Positions 32,704 to 43,075 of a stretch of DNA of 64,000 nucleotides are shown piece by piece. Position 1 is the stretch's first letter; the number at the start of each line of letters is the position of its first letter. The notes under the pieces were generated by a model. That model was not told the origin of the DNA. It ran no database searches and was given only the letters and a program-made list of their open reading frames with translations. The stretch is taken from NCBI GenBank assembly GCA_030374765.1, contig JARGXX010000105.1, positions 930,001 through 994,000 of the forward strand, read 5' to 3'. Origin of the DNA: Agarophyton chilense (lineage: Eukaryota > Rhodophyta > Florideophyceae > Gracilariales > Gracilariaceae). A program made the position numbers and the translations under genes.

Positions 32704-33241
32704 TAGGCACTTGCACCAACAATGTTTGGGTTTTCGCCTTCAGCATGGCACTCTTCGCTACTCGAATTCTCGGCGAGACACGTCCTCGGGATTTCCCGTA
32801 TCCCATAGATGGTGGAAGTGTAGGTGCTTCAGAGCGACGATGCATTGGCTTGCGAACAATTGGTACCATTGATCCATCATCTAGTTCGACTAGTTTTCTT
32901 CGCGGGCGAATGGCTTCGACAAACTTGTCGCAATAATCACATCCCAGTACCACTGGTGCAGCTAAGGTCTTACAGGCGATGAAGTCGACTAGGACTACAA
33001 AGCGTCCCAAACGCACCACGAGTCGAACTGTTCCCAGTGTCTTCACAGCATTTTTGTTGGCATCCCGGATGTCCGGCAAAGGACCGTATCGAATACGTTC
33101 TAAGTCAGCAGGAGCGAGCTCCGATTCCCGTATTAAGTTCGGACCAGCACCTGTGTCCAGGATAGTCAACCGACGAGATAACAGATTCCTGTCAGAGCCG
33201 ATGTCGGCATAGACCTTATAGTTTCGTTTAGACACTACCAT
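32704..33241 (-). pseudogene. Retroelement aspartic protease fragment
   Basis: A 180-residue open segment with LDTGAGPNLI (retropepsin active site) and APVVLGCDYCDKF (second conserved block), followed by a basic linker. The DTGA type and the linker differ from the DSGA protease of the copia elements here, so it comes from another retroelement, possibly Ty3-like. It runs straight into LTR A at 32703 and lacks reverse transcriptase; a remnant. Confidence 0.6.
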
Positions 33242-33504
33242 GAGGTAACTTTTCCGTTTTGACGGACAAGTATAACGTCTCCAAGGACGATATCACTCAC
33301 AGTCAAACTGTACTCGCTTTCTGTCCGGCGGATTGATTCCGTACGGCGGAAATTTGGGAGGCCTCAAGAAAATCTTGGGCTTCCAAGCGCGGGAGCAGGG
33401 AGGCGAGCTCTCCCTGGTCAGCACTATGGGATCGACTAGTGCCGACCCCCTAGGGGCTCCCTCACTTAGTTTTCCGGTTGCACCGGCTTTGTCTGTGTTT
33501 TCGG
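33242..33504. other. Short segment upstream of protease fragment
   Basis: Between the protease fragment and LTR B. It has no primer-binding site next to LTR B, so the A-protease-B arrangement is not a simple LTR element. Confidence 0.4.
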
Positions 33505-34175
33505 TGTTGGATAGGGAAATGCTGAAGGAAAGGTTGAGGGAATGAAAAGGAAGTTCGCCAGCTCTAGCTTGGATTTACTTGGAGGCGCTCAAACTTTCTC
33601 TCATATACTACTTCAAAACGTCAGCTGTCTAGACTCCAACCCAAAGTAAACCCTAGACTACAAAGCAGGGACACTCAATACTACCAATCATATTCAAGCA
33701 TGACATTAACCATAGTCAATGTTCATTGCAGCGCACAACAAGGCAATATAACAGTGCACAGCCCATAATTACACTGACGTGTGCACAAATTCAATATGCC
33801 AGCACACACTACTTGCAATCCGCCTCCATACACATTCACGTTCCAGCACAGTACACCAAGTCTTCTGTAATACACATGTGACGTCTCTTCTCCAAGTACA
33901 TTCGTTACACCTTGTGAGATGTGTTCATAGTACACCAGCTGGACATGTTGCACAGCGTGCACAGTAGTACATGTAGACCACATACACACGTGTCCCACAG
34001 ACAAACCCAATAGTGCCATACCACTTGTACACACCACATTGCATGTGCACATTTGCAGTAGCCAATCACAGCCCGAGTTCACGTTGAGATCCGACTGACA
34101 CGCATATGCGCTTTTCCAGAGGCACCCTCCAAAACAGCCCATGCTCCCCTGCACTTTTGGTTTTCAGTGACAGCA
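33505..34175 (-). repeat. Second Copia-1-family LTR (LTR B)
   Basis: 671 bp, same orientation and family as LTR A, beginning TGCTGTCACTGAAAACC on the minus strand and ending CCAACA. Numerous substitutions relative to A indicate separate, old insertions. No internal copia sequence adjoins it, so it is probably a solo LTR. Confidence 0.85.
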
Positions 34176-34654
34176 CAGGGTCAACAGCCAACATTCGGGA
34201 AGCTAGTATTGGGTTCTAGATTTCTAGTTTGGGTGTGCTAGAATGTCTATGGTTAGCATTCATAGATTCGCAGATTTTTGATGCCAGAATATCTAGCGCA
34301 AAAATACTAGCCCAAGTGAATTTTGGGGAGAATGTAGAAAACTAGCAATCAGCCGTACTAACACCGGCGCACTAGGAAGAATGGAAGAGAAATTTGGAGA
34401 TATCTTTCGATATTCATTAATCCTAGACCATGAATTCTACCGACAATGAAAGGAATACTGAACGCTATCTAGCGCATGATCATTCATTTCGCGCAGGTAT
34501 CGTAGCTAGTATGAGCCGTTCAAATGCCCTGCACATTCAATTTAATGTCCTCTAATGACCCTAATGGCCAGTGCATAATACGGCGATCCTGCAACTGAGA
34601 CCCGAGACGGGTCCCCGTTGCACGTGAAATGAGATCTTCATAATTCGCATGCGG
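34176..34654. other. CTAG-rich relic, possibly an end of a related large transposon
   Basis: 480 bp with many CTAG/CTAGC motifs. Near 34193 it reads ATTCGGGAAGCTAGTATTGG, which resembles the terminal TTCTCGGAATGCTAGTTTATTGG-type sequence of the 15.9-kb transposon. It may be a decayed terminus or small derivative of that family. Confidence 0.35.
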
Positions 34655-35393
34655 TCACAACGTGAGCGCAGGTTAGGTAAAGGAAAAGTAAGAAGAGGGG
34701 TAAAACACGAGAAGAAGAGAAAATTAAAAGAAGAGAAACAAAGGAAGGTAGTCAGCCTTCACAATTTACTTCGATCGTTGGCGACCGTCATTGAAAACTA
34801 TATCTACCTCGCACGCAGTTCCGCCGCCGGTGCTGACCGTCGGCGGGTCACCCACGTCTCACACCTTGCCACTGTGCGACGAGGAGTTGCGCGCCAAAAC
34901 AATTTCAAACATGAAGCATATCAAATAAAAACTCAAAAAATCATCCAAAGTGGTGCGCCAGTGCCAACCACCCCGCGCAGCCCAGATTCGGCTGTTACGG
35001 CCAAACCCCGTATCCAGCCCACATTCGCACATTCTCTCCAACTGCATAGCCCGTGCTCATTCAGCGCTCTCGTCCAATCAAATCGCTCCACTTGGGCCGA
35101 AGCCCCAACACGCCCCATTAGAACCAGACCACTTGTCCATACCACGTTGCATGAGGGCATTTGCAGTAGCCAATGAGATGGCCGTTTCACGTTGAGATTG
35201 AGATGAGGCGCATATGCGTTTTTTCCGCGGAGGGTGCCCAAAAGTGCCCATGCTTAAATCCACTTTTTGTTTTCCACTATTTCCAACACTCCAAAGGGCT
35301 TGGGGGCACAGTCGACCAAACCTCAACACTCCTCCTCGACTGCTCGGCCAGGTCCAACACGGTCCACGTTATTGTTGTGAAGACCTGGGCCAA
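34655..35393 (-). mobile_element. Copia-2b, 3' LTR plus 65 bp of internal sequence
   Basis: The LTR spans 34655-35328 (674 bp, starts TGTTGAGG on the minus strand). The following 65 bp match the 3' internal end of Copia-2a at 52904 onward. The match breaks at 35393/35394, where the large transposon begins, and resumes at 51307. Contiguous in origin with 51307-52230 and 58786-61723. Confidence 0.9.
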
Positions 35394-35416
35394 CGTCAGT
35401 GTTCTCGGAATGCTAG
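35394..35416 (+). repeat. Left terminal inverted repeat of the 15.9-kb transposon
   Basis: 23 bp pairing with 51284-51306 with one mismatch (A/T at position 5). It is preceded by AA (35392-35393), the duplicated target. Confidence 0.9.
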
Positions 35417-35909
35417 TTTATTGGTCAAGAAAGGACGAATTGAAATGACCGAAAAACCCGTGAATATATCCAAATTTGGAGGTGTTAATTTCCGAAAATA
35501 TTTTCATTCGTTCATTAGTGCTAGTTTGTATGGGAAGGAAAACTAGCACATATCTGCAGTTTTTCTAGTTTTGATGGAGGTAAAACTAGCGTGAATCTTT
35601 CTGTCGCCGCAGTTTAAAGGTAAAAGTAGAGAAGTGGTGCAGGAGCAGATTCAATCTTTGTGCGCTCTAGATTGACAGATTAGTACAAACAACCGGTCCC
35701 AAAATGGACCTCAAAATAGAAATTGAACATTTAGTACCATCCATATCAATCGCAATAGAATCGCAGCCCGACTTCGCAGACCTCACGTGCCTTGCATTTT
35801 ATATTATTCTCCACCGCCCTCCCCTGTCACGTGCCCTGTGTGCGCCATACTCTCTCTCTGTCTACGCCCCCTACCAACTTCTTTCCCATCACCTCTCCTC
35901 CACCCACCA
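35417..35909. other. Subterminal region and transposase promoter
   Basis: Contains GCTAG/ACTAGC motifs near 35412, 35519, 35544 and 35588, similar in kind to the right end, possibly transposase binding sites. A TTTATATTATT TATA-like element lies about 100 bp before the ATG at 35910. Confidence 0.45.
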
Positions 35910-38900
35910 TGCCTTCCTGCTGCTTCAACGGTTGCTCCTTCTTCGCCCGAGAAATCCCCGCCCTCCAGCGGCACCAGAGAAGGTGCCCTCATCGCCTCTC
36001 CGCCAACAAGCGCTTCCTCTCCCCTGGCGGAAATGAACCCAACTTCCCCCCCCGCACAAAACGCCACAAGTCCACCTCACAACTCCCCCCTCATCCTCCT
36101 CCCTCACATCGCCCTTCCGACAACGTCCCTCTCGCACACCATGACTCCTACCTCCAAGACCAGCTCTCTCTCCCCCTCCACACCCAGGACGCCATCCACG
36201 TCGCCACTGCCCCTCTCGGTTCCCCCTCCTCTCTCGCTCTCTCCCCCCTCCCTCCTTCCACTCCCCCCTCGACAACCCCCACCTAGAGAAAATGGTCCTC
36301 TACATCTCCTCCATCGCCTCCAAGCTTGGACAACGAAAGGCTGACGAACTCATCACTCTCCTTAATGATCCCCACTTCTCCGAATCAACATTCCAGAACT
36401 CAGTCTCCTCCGCAAAGAAATGCCTCGAGCTCCAGGCAGACCTCTTCCACCAGAGAATCAGGTCCATTGGTTTCGCCCCCTCCACCATCTTCGATCCCCA
36501 CAAACGCTTCTCCGCAACCCTCTTCCAGAAAGACGCAATCCATGTCCTCAAACAACAGCTCGCCCTCGCACACTTCAAGAACACCTTTTTCCACCCCATC
36601 TCCCAAACATCCGCCTCCGGCTCCCCCGCCTTCGCACACCCCATGGCAGCCACCCTCGGCTCAAAAGTCGTCCCCGCACTCAAGACCGCCATCATGCAGT
36701 CCACAAAAGATAACATCGTCTGGCATCTCCCTCACTCCACCGGTATCGACTCCTTCATCGGCCTCGTCCAAATCTACTCCGACAAGTCCTCTACCTCTCT
36801 CCAATCTTCTTCCATCACCTCCTACCCCCTCCACATTACCCTTCTCAACTTCTCCGACTCCTTTCGCCGCAAATGCATCTCCGACAATCTCACACTCCTC
36901 GGCTTTCTTCCCACCTCCTTCACCCCAATCACTCCTTCTCCAGATGCAGATATCATCACTCATTCCTCCTCCATCCCCCGCCAAACAAAAATGGAACTCA
37001 TACAGCAGACCATCTCCTCCCTCCTTCAACCTCTCTTCTCTTCCGCCCTCCCCGGTTTCCCCTTCCGCGACGCAGACGGCGTTCTTCGTCAATGCCAGCC
37101 CATCATCGCCAGCTACTGCGCAGACATTCCCGAGGCAAAGGATATTCTCGCCATCTCCCACGGCACCCGCCCCCAGCACCCCTGCCACAGATGCTCTGTC
37201 CCTCGCTCACAACTCCACCAACACTCTCACGCCCATCCCCCTCGATCTCTTCCCCTCACCCTTGCAGCCCGCAACAAACACTTCTCCCTCCTCAAGGACT
37301 CCGAAGCAGCTCTCCTCGCCCGCAAGCCAAGAGTCTCGCGCAACTTCAAGGAACAAGCTCTCCAAGCACTCCACTCCCTCTCCCTCGCAAAATACCCCTC
37401 CCTCTTCGAGTCTTACCCCCTTTTCAACATCACTCTCCTCCCCACCCCATACAACATCTTCCCCTTCGAACCCCTCCACAACTTCCACCTCGGCGTTTCC
37501 AAACTCATCAAGCTCGCCGCCATCGAACGTCTCAGATCAGAACACCTCTTCACCACCATCAGCTCCACAAACTCCCGCCGTTCCTTCCACTCCGTCCGCA
37601 CCTCCATCCTCAAGCACTCCAACTTCATCCTCACCGCCATCGAAAATCATTCCCCAGCTACCGGCCTCCACATCGACTTCTCTACTTCCGAAAGCGGGCA
37701 GTCCCTCAACGGCGTCTTCACAACTGACGGCGTCCGCGGCATGCTAGAAGCAAAAGACTACCGCGCCCTCGACATGGTCTTCCCCTTCATCGGCGCCTTC
37801 TTCGACCGCTGCTGTGACGAAGCCAATTCCGCTCCCATCACAACCGTCTTCTCCAAGTACACAGACCTCCTCCTCACCTCCATGTGCTACAACTCCGTCC
37901 CCGAATGGACCACTTCTCGTCTTGCCAAACTCGCCTCCCAAATCCATTCCTTCAAGCACAGAGCTGTCGATGTTCTCGGTCCATACCATACCTCCAACCT
38001 TGGCACCCTCAAATTCCCCCTCCTCGATCACACCGTAGACGACATTAGACGCTTTGGGGGTCTCCACTTCAACGATGCAGGCATCTTCGAACAAGCCCAT
38101 ACCCTCTTCAAAGCACATTACTCCCGAACCTCCAAGCGCAGACCCACCGCGCACAACGAAACCATCCGTGCCATCGAACGCTCCGATGCCGTCAACAATT
38201 GGATTTCTCTCTCCGCTGATCCTTCCGTCACCTCATCCTCCCATGCCCCTCCTCCTCCCTTCCAAGCCCGCAAACCAGGTTTCGTCCGTGATGGCAAGCA
38301 CACCTCCTTTTCCGATCTCATCACCGCTCACAAATTCCTTCGAGCAAACCCCCACTCAACAATCTCTTCCCTTCAGGACCTCTTCTCCCCAGACACTATC
38401 GCCATCATCTCACAGATTGGAACCCTCGCACTCCCCTCCTTCGTCACACTCACACTCGAAACACTAGCTCTCAACCAGGACTCCCCCACTCTCCGCCAAA
38501 CCCGTCTCACATTCGTCAATTCCGCATACGTCGTCGGCGGCTTCACCCCAACCCTAGACGACTACATCGCCGATCGAAACGAGCTCGCCGTCAAAGATCC
38601 CCCTCTCCCACTCATTCAACGTATCTTCGCTGCTCCCTCCTTCGGTCCCTCTAAAACCCCAAAGTTCTCCCACATCCTCGTTGCCGGTTCCAGCTTCTCC
38701 AACCCCACTCCCACCGCCTGGGTCTGCAAGCTCAACTCTCTTCTTCGCTTCACCACCCCTTCTTCCCCTTCCACTCATAACGAGTTCGCCTTCGTTCAGT
38801 TCCTCGAACTCGTTCCACCCCAGGATCAAGTCGATGTCTCTCTCAATTGCATCTGCCTCCGATGGGCAACAGACGACGAACAAAACCACACCGCCCACCC

Positions 38901-39171
38901 CCTTCCTATCTCAAACACTTCCAACTCCGACAACGTCTCCCCCTGGTTCGGCCTCGTACCATCCTCTTCCATTCTCGGCCCCGTTCATGTACTTCGCCAA
39001 AACTACCCCGCACCCCCCTTCACCCCTCGATTGCACTGGCGCTTCCATCGATTTTACCTCAACAGATTCTACCGAGACCCAACTGCCAAGCCCTACTTCT
39101 CCAACACCACCACTGGTGGCACAACACCACCACTGGGTGGCACCCATAATAATACCTCCCAAGGCACATGA
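35910..39171 (+). pseudogene. Plavaka/KDZ-like transposase, one frame break
   Basis: An N-terminal C2HC finger (MPSCCFNGCSFF, then HQRRC) starts at ATG 35910. A long C/T-rich linker follows, after which the frame changes by one base, or a small intron intervenes, before 36292. From 36292 a 959-residue frame contains QIYSDKS near 161, YPLHITLLNFSDSFRR then LLGFLP, CADIPEAKDI near 276, PCHRCSVPRSQL near 297 and FEPLHNFHLGVSK near 392. These blocks match, from family knowledge, the large transposases of Plavaka and related KDZ/CACTA-like elements. The frame change falls in a poly-C region where slippage is likely. Third positions are strongly C-biased, unlike the other genes of the element. Confidence 0.75.
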
Positions 39172-39258
39172 TCCAATAAAATAGTCACCGCTGCTTTTCT
39201 TCCATAGCCGACCCCCATCTTGCTCCACCTCCTTACCCCCTTATCCCCCCGTACCTTA

Positions 39259-41935
39259 TCACTCTCCCACTCCTTGCCTACTCCCCAACGCTAAGCGCTT
39301 GAACCGTGGTTCTTCTGGTCCACATGACGCTATATAGCAATCTAACACCGCTCCAAGTCTTCTCGTGAGATTCTCCATGAAAAACTCCTCCCTTATCGCC
39401 AGATAGATTTTCTCTCTCGACGGTATCCATAGCCCAACCGTCGCGATTCTCTCCTTATTCCCACTCACATCTCTACGATTCCCTCCACAGAATCCATCAT
39501 TCTCAAACTCCTCAGCATACTCATCCTTCACCATGTTCCAGGCAACCCTCAATATGTCCTCAACAGCCAGTGGCAGAAACCTCCCAAACAGCGTCGAGAA
39601 CAAAAGTTGCCTTTGGCCTCCCCGCCCAACGTCTCTATCCATCGTGGTCACCACACATCCAATCCATGCATCAAGTCGCGCAAGATGCATCACCGTCCCA
39701 TCCACATACTGCCTTTCTCCATTTCTGTGACTCTCTACCGCGTAGCCCATAAACTCCTCCAACACTTTCAACGACACCTGATTTCGAAAATACATATCTG
39801 CCTCACCAAAGTCCTCCAAGTTCTCAGACACCTTCGATCCAGAATAAGTAATATCTTCAATCGCACTCGTTCTCCACGCACACAGCTTACCTCTCCCATC
39901 CTCCCCCGACCCCATCAACTTCTCCTGCGCCTCCTCAATCTGCTTCTTCAACTCCGCCCAAAGCTCCGTCCCTTCAGTCACCTTAGCTCGTTTCGCGATC
40001 AAATCATATCCAAGCATGGAAAACAGCTTATCACGCGCTGCTCGCTTCCGCACCCCAACCACATCGCTCAATGTCTGCTTCATCCTCTGTCTCAAGCACC
40101 TATCCGCACTTACATTTTCCACGCACTCCTCTCTCCTCCCCGCTTCCCTTATCGACTCCCATTTCTCTCCCATTAACTCAGTCTCTACCACGTGCTTCAA
40201 CAACAAATGGCTCCCGCCCTCTGTCGACGGCGTATACGGTCTCATCTCATATGCAACCTCAATTGGACATCTCGGAACCATTTCCTTCTCTCCCACCACA
40301 AACATACTTTCCTCCCTACTCTCCCCAACCGCCTCACTTCTATTCTTCCAGCTTCGACCCACATTCTCGGTGTCGAAGCAAAGTTCCGATGCCTCCAGTT
40401 TTGCATAATGAAGAATCCTATCATACACACGACGTGCAAATCCATAAAAGCATTCCTGCACTCCAATGTCATACTTTCGTCGCCGCGTCACGCCTCCCTC
40501 CCCCCTCCCTTCCCCAGCGATTCTACCTTTCAACGCCTCCCTCAAACTCTCAATCAGCACATTCTGCTGCTTCATTTCCTCCCTCGCCCGATCCAGCTCC
40601 GTTTGGGTCATTTTCAAACTCACCATCACACTGTAGCTGTCTTCCTTCATACGTCCCATTTGTCCCTTCAACACATTCATCTTCTCAATTAGCATCGACC
40701 GCGGCAACAAACCTATGTCATCATCATTTGCTTCATCTTCCACTATACGGACGGCGTTCTCCACGACATTTAAATTCGCATTCTCCCCGTTATCATTATT
40801 CCTTGTGAATACAATGTTTCTCCTTACTTGCATACCTTCCGGCGTCCTTCGCCTTGCGTTCACCTCAAACCCTTCAACTCCCAAACCCACCCCTCTCCTC
40901 GGTGGCAAACGCTCGACATCTTCTCCCTGATGAGAAAGAACTGCTGCTCTTCCATCGCCTCCCTCCCCTGAACCACGTGTTCTCCCTCCAGCCAACCCCC
41001 TTCTCCCCCCTCTCACTCACATGCACTTCTCTGCTTTGCCTTTCGTCTATCGCTCTTCTTCCTGTAACTCGAACATTCTCCATTCTTTCCCTTGCACGCT
41101 CTCTCCTTTCTTCCACGTAATCCAAGTTCGCCCCCTCCCATCTTTCCGCCTGTTCCCCCGCGGTAACTCCAACACTCTCTCCTTCTGTTCTCTCTCGAAC
41201 GACTCTTGCGCCCGCGATTAGACCACTACTTGGCCCACCTTTTCTACCCTCCCTACCACGGCTACTCTCTATTCTCCCTTTCTGTATCTCATCATCCCCG
41301 TCCTCCTCCCTCATACCCGTAAACGATGCCCCTGCTTCTTCAACGTCTCTGAGGCGGGATCCACGTTCTCCTAACATTCTCTCTCCCTCCTTACGCCCCT
41401 TCGTCCTCTCATTCGGAATCTCTTCACCTCCTTCAGGTGCAGAGCATGGATTTACCGGCTCCACATCAGCTGAAGACGTGAGTACAGCACTTAGAGTCCG
41501 CTCGGATGCATCCCCTCTCCTTGTCCTCCCTGGAGCTCTGCTCGCACTCCCCCGCAATCCACTTCTAGGTAAACGCGTGCGGTTGCTTCGCACGCTATCC
41601 CGTTTTCCATCGCCGCTCCGCACCATCTCTCCCGTAGGCGACGTGATTTGCTCCGTACGCGACGTGATTTACTCCTTACGCGACGTGATTTGCTCCGCAC
41701 TCTCCTCCGTCACCGTCTCCTTTGCGCGAACAGCCTTTCCTTTGCCCCCACTCGCCTCTCCTTCCCCACCATCTTGCCTTGATCTACCTCTCAGGCGCAC
41801 GCCTCCCTTCTCTCCACTCGCGCCCTGGAGCCTACGCCCCTTGTCCCTTCCGCCCTCCGCATCCCCTCCATGCCGCCGTGATTTTGTACCGCGCCCGCTA
41901 GTGTTCTCGCTTCTCGATTTGCGCTTCGGAGCCAT
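39259..41935 (-). pseudogene. Coiled-coil protein of unknown function
   Basis: Starts MAPKRKSRSENTSGRG at 41935, a basic, disordered N-terminus. An in-frame TAA at 41669-41671 falls in a 21-bp repeat present three times (41642-41700), where the neighbouring unit has CAA, so it is a simple C-to-T nonsense change. The frame then continues to about 41017. A 49-nt segment 40968-41016 with GTGAGA and TTCAG borders would, if spliced, join it in phase to the last 570 residues ending at 39259. These include a coiled coil (about 120-170 of that ORF) and a helical C-terminal domain with Trp and Cys conserved-looking positions. No family recognised. It is convergent with the transposase and may be its accessory protein. 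Confidence 0.55.
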
Positions 41936-42259
41936 GGTTGAAGAGAGAGAGAGCGATCGTGGTATGGTCTTCCACGCGTTGCAATGCGATGGATGGGAAA
42001 GAAGCTTCGAAACATTGTGCTTCCAAAAATATACCTCCACCCTTTTCGTGTTCTCAGAAAACCCCCAAACTTTTCAGATATTTTAAATATGCGCTCGAAC
42101 GCACCAGATATTGGAAAAGTATTCTCCTTCGGTGTACATGACTTTCCTTTAGCATATGTACTACGTCACGCTTTGACGTTATATGTAGCGACAAACATAG
42201 TAAAAGCCCACAATATCTGGTACACTACAATGAAATAAAGTAACAAAAGCGATGCAATT
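41936..42259. other. Short intergenic segment inside the transposon
   Basis: 324 bp between the start of the coiled-coil gene and the end of the SET gene. AT-rich, no motif recognised; likely promoter and 3' UTR. Confidence 0.45.
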
Positions 42260-43060
42260 TTAATCGATTACTCTGACTGGCGTGTTATTCATACTCCAGA
42301 TATACTCTGTCCCATAATCCGCGAACAGCTCCTCTCCTATTTCTATATCTCGAATTGCTTGCACAGAAAGCAATCTATAGTCTCTCAACTGAAATGGGGT
42401 CCGCCCCGTCCCCGGAGTTCTGATGACCCGAACATTTGCAGTTCGGCGTCTCATTAACCCGTCTTCAACCGCATCCCTGTCCCTATCCCCTTCCACATAT
42501 TTGGGCTCGTTAATTGTTGCCCCCAAGCAAAATGGAGCCGGGACAATCCACACCGGAATAAGAGACACCCCACTAATTCTTCCTGGTAGCTTGTGAAACA
42601 CTTCCCCTCGGACGCTTATCTCCATCGCATACTGCCGAAAACGATCAGCCTTCGCTTTCAATAGCCCCCCTCCGTATGCTTTATGAACTTCCTTCCGCTT
42701 TGAAAGATCATGGTACACCAAAGTCCCGTAAAAGTAACAAACAGTCTCACCTTGTATCACCCGGAGTGTTGTGTACACACCAACTCCAGCATTTGCAATC
42801 CGACAACCACATACTGTCGCCTCCACTGCCAGAATATCATTCCAATCCAACAGTGACATCTTTCCTTGAAAACTTCTCGGCCACTCATACAGCGCCTGCC
42901 GTCGCCCAATCTCCGGTATATTCTTATCCTCCCACATGGAGGAGAGAAAATCCACGATATGGGATGGAAAAATCTGATGCTCGGGAAATCCGGTAGGTGT
43001 TTTCCAGGACTTCGAACGCTTTATGACGACGTCCGGAAACAAGCATGTCACTCGAGTCAC
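42260..43060 (-). CDS. SET-domain protein carried by the transposon
   Basis: 266-codon open frame without an ATG at its 5' end; the first internal ATG is at 42937. SET landmarks: NAGVGVYTTLRVIQGETVCYFYG (the GxGxxA/T..I..GE....Y.G block), INEP in the place of the N-H-S motif, and GEELFADYGTEY (the GEEL..DYG block with the catalytic Tyr). The usual NHS motif is altered. SET enzymes methylate protein lysines, often histones, using S-adenosylmethionine; the substrate here is unknown. It begins 15 bp after the methyltransferase frame ends, with a GTAAGA donor-like site between, so a spliced fusion is conceivable but no phase-compatible acceptor was found. Confidence 0.65.
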   Translation of the reverse strand: MTRVTCLFPDVVIKRSKSWKTPTGFPEHQIFPSHIVDFLSSMWEDKNIPEIGRRQALYEWPRSFQGKMSLLDWNDILAVEATVCGCRIANAGVGVYTTLRVIQGETVCYFYGTLVYHDLSKRKEVHKAYGGGLLKAKADRFRQYAMEISVRGEVFHKLPGRISGVSLIPVWIVPAPFCLGATINEPKYVEGDRDRDAVEDGLMRRRTANVRVIRTPGTGRTPFQLRDYRLLSVQAIRDIEIGEELFADYGTEYIWSMNNTPVRVID

Positions 43061-43075
43061 AGCGTTCCGAACATC

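Noticed and set aside
34655..35328. Solo LTR
   Set aside because: It is followed by 65 bp of copia internal sequence that continues after the transposon at 51307, so it is the 3' LTR of an interrupted element.
35389..35400. Longer (8-bp) target duplication for the large transposon
   Set aside because: The uninterrupted copia sequence reads GGGCCAAGTGG; only AA is present on both sides, and the extra CGT/ACG are reverse complements and so part of the ends.
36300..39184. Long overlapping frames on both strands of the transposase
   Set aside because: Very low-complexity products (Ser/Pro or Gly/Glu) caused by strong C bias at third positions; only one frame carries conserved blocks.
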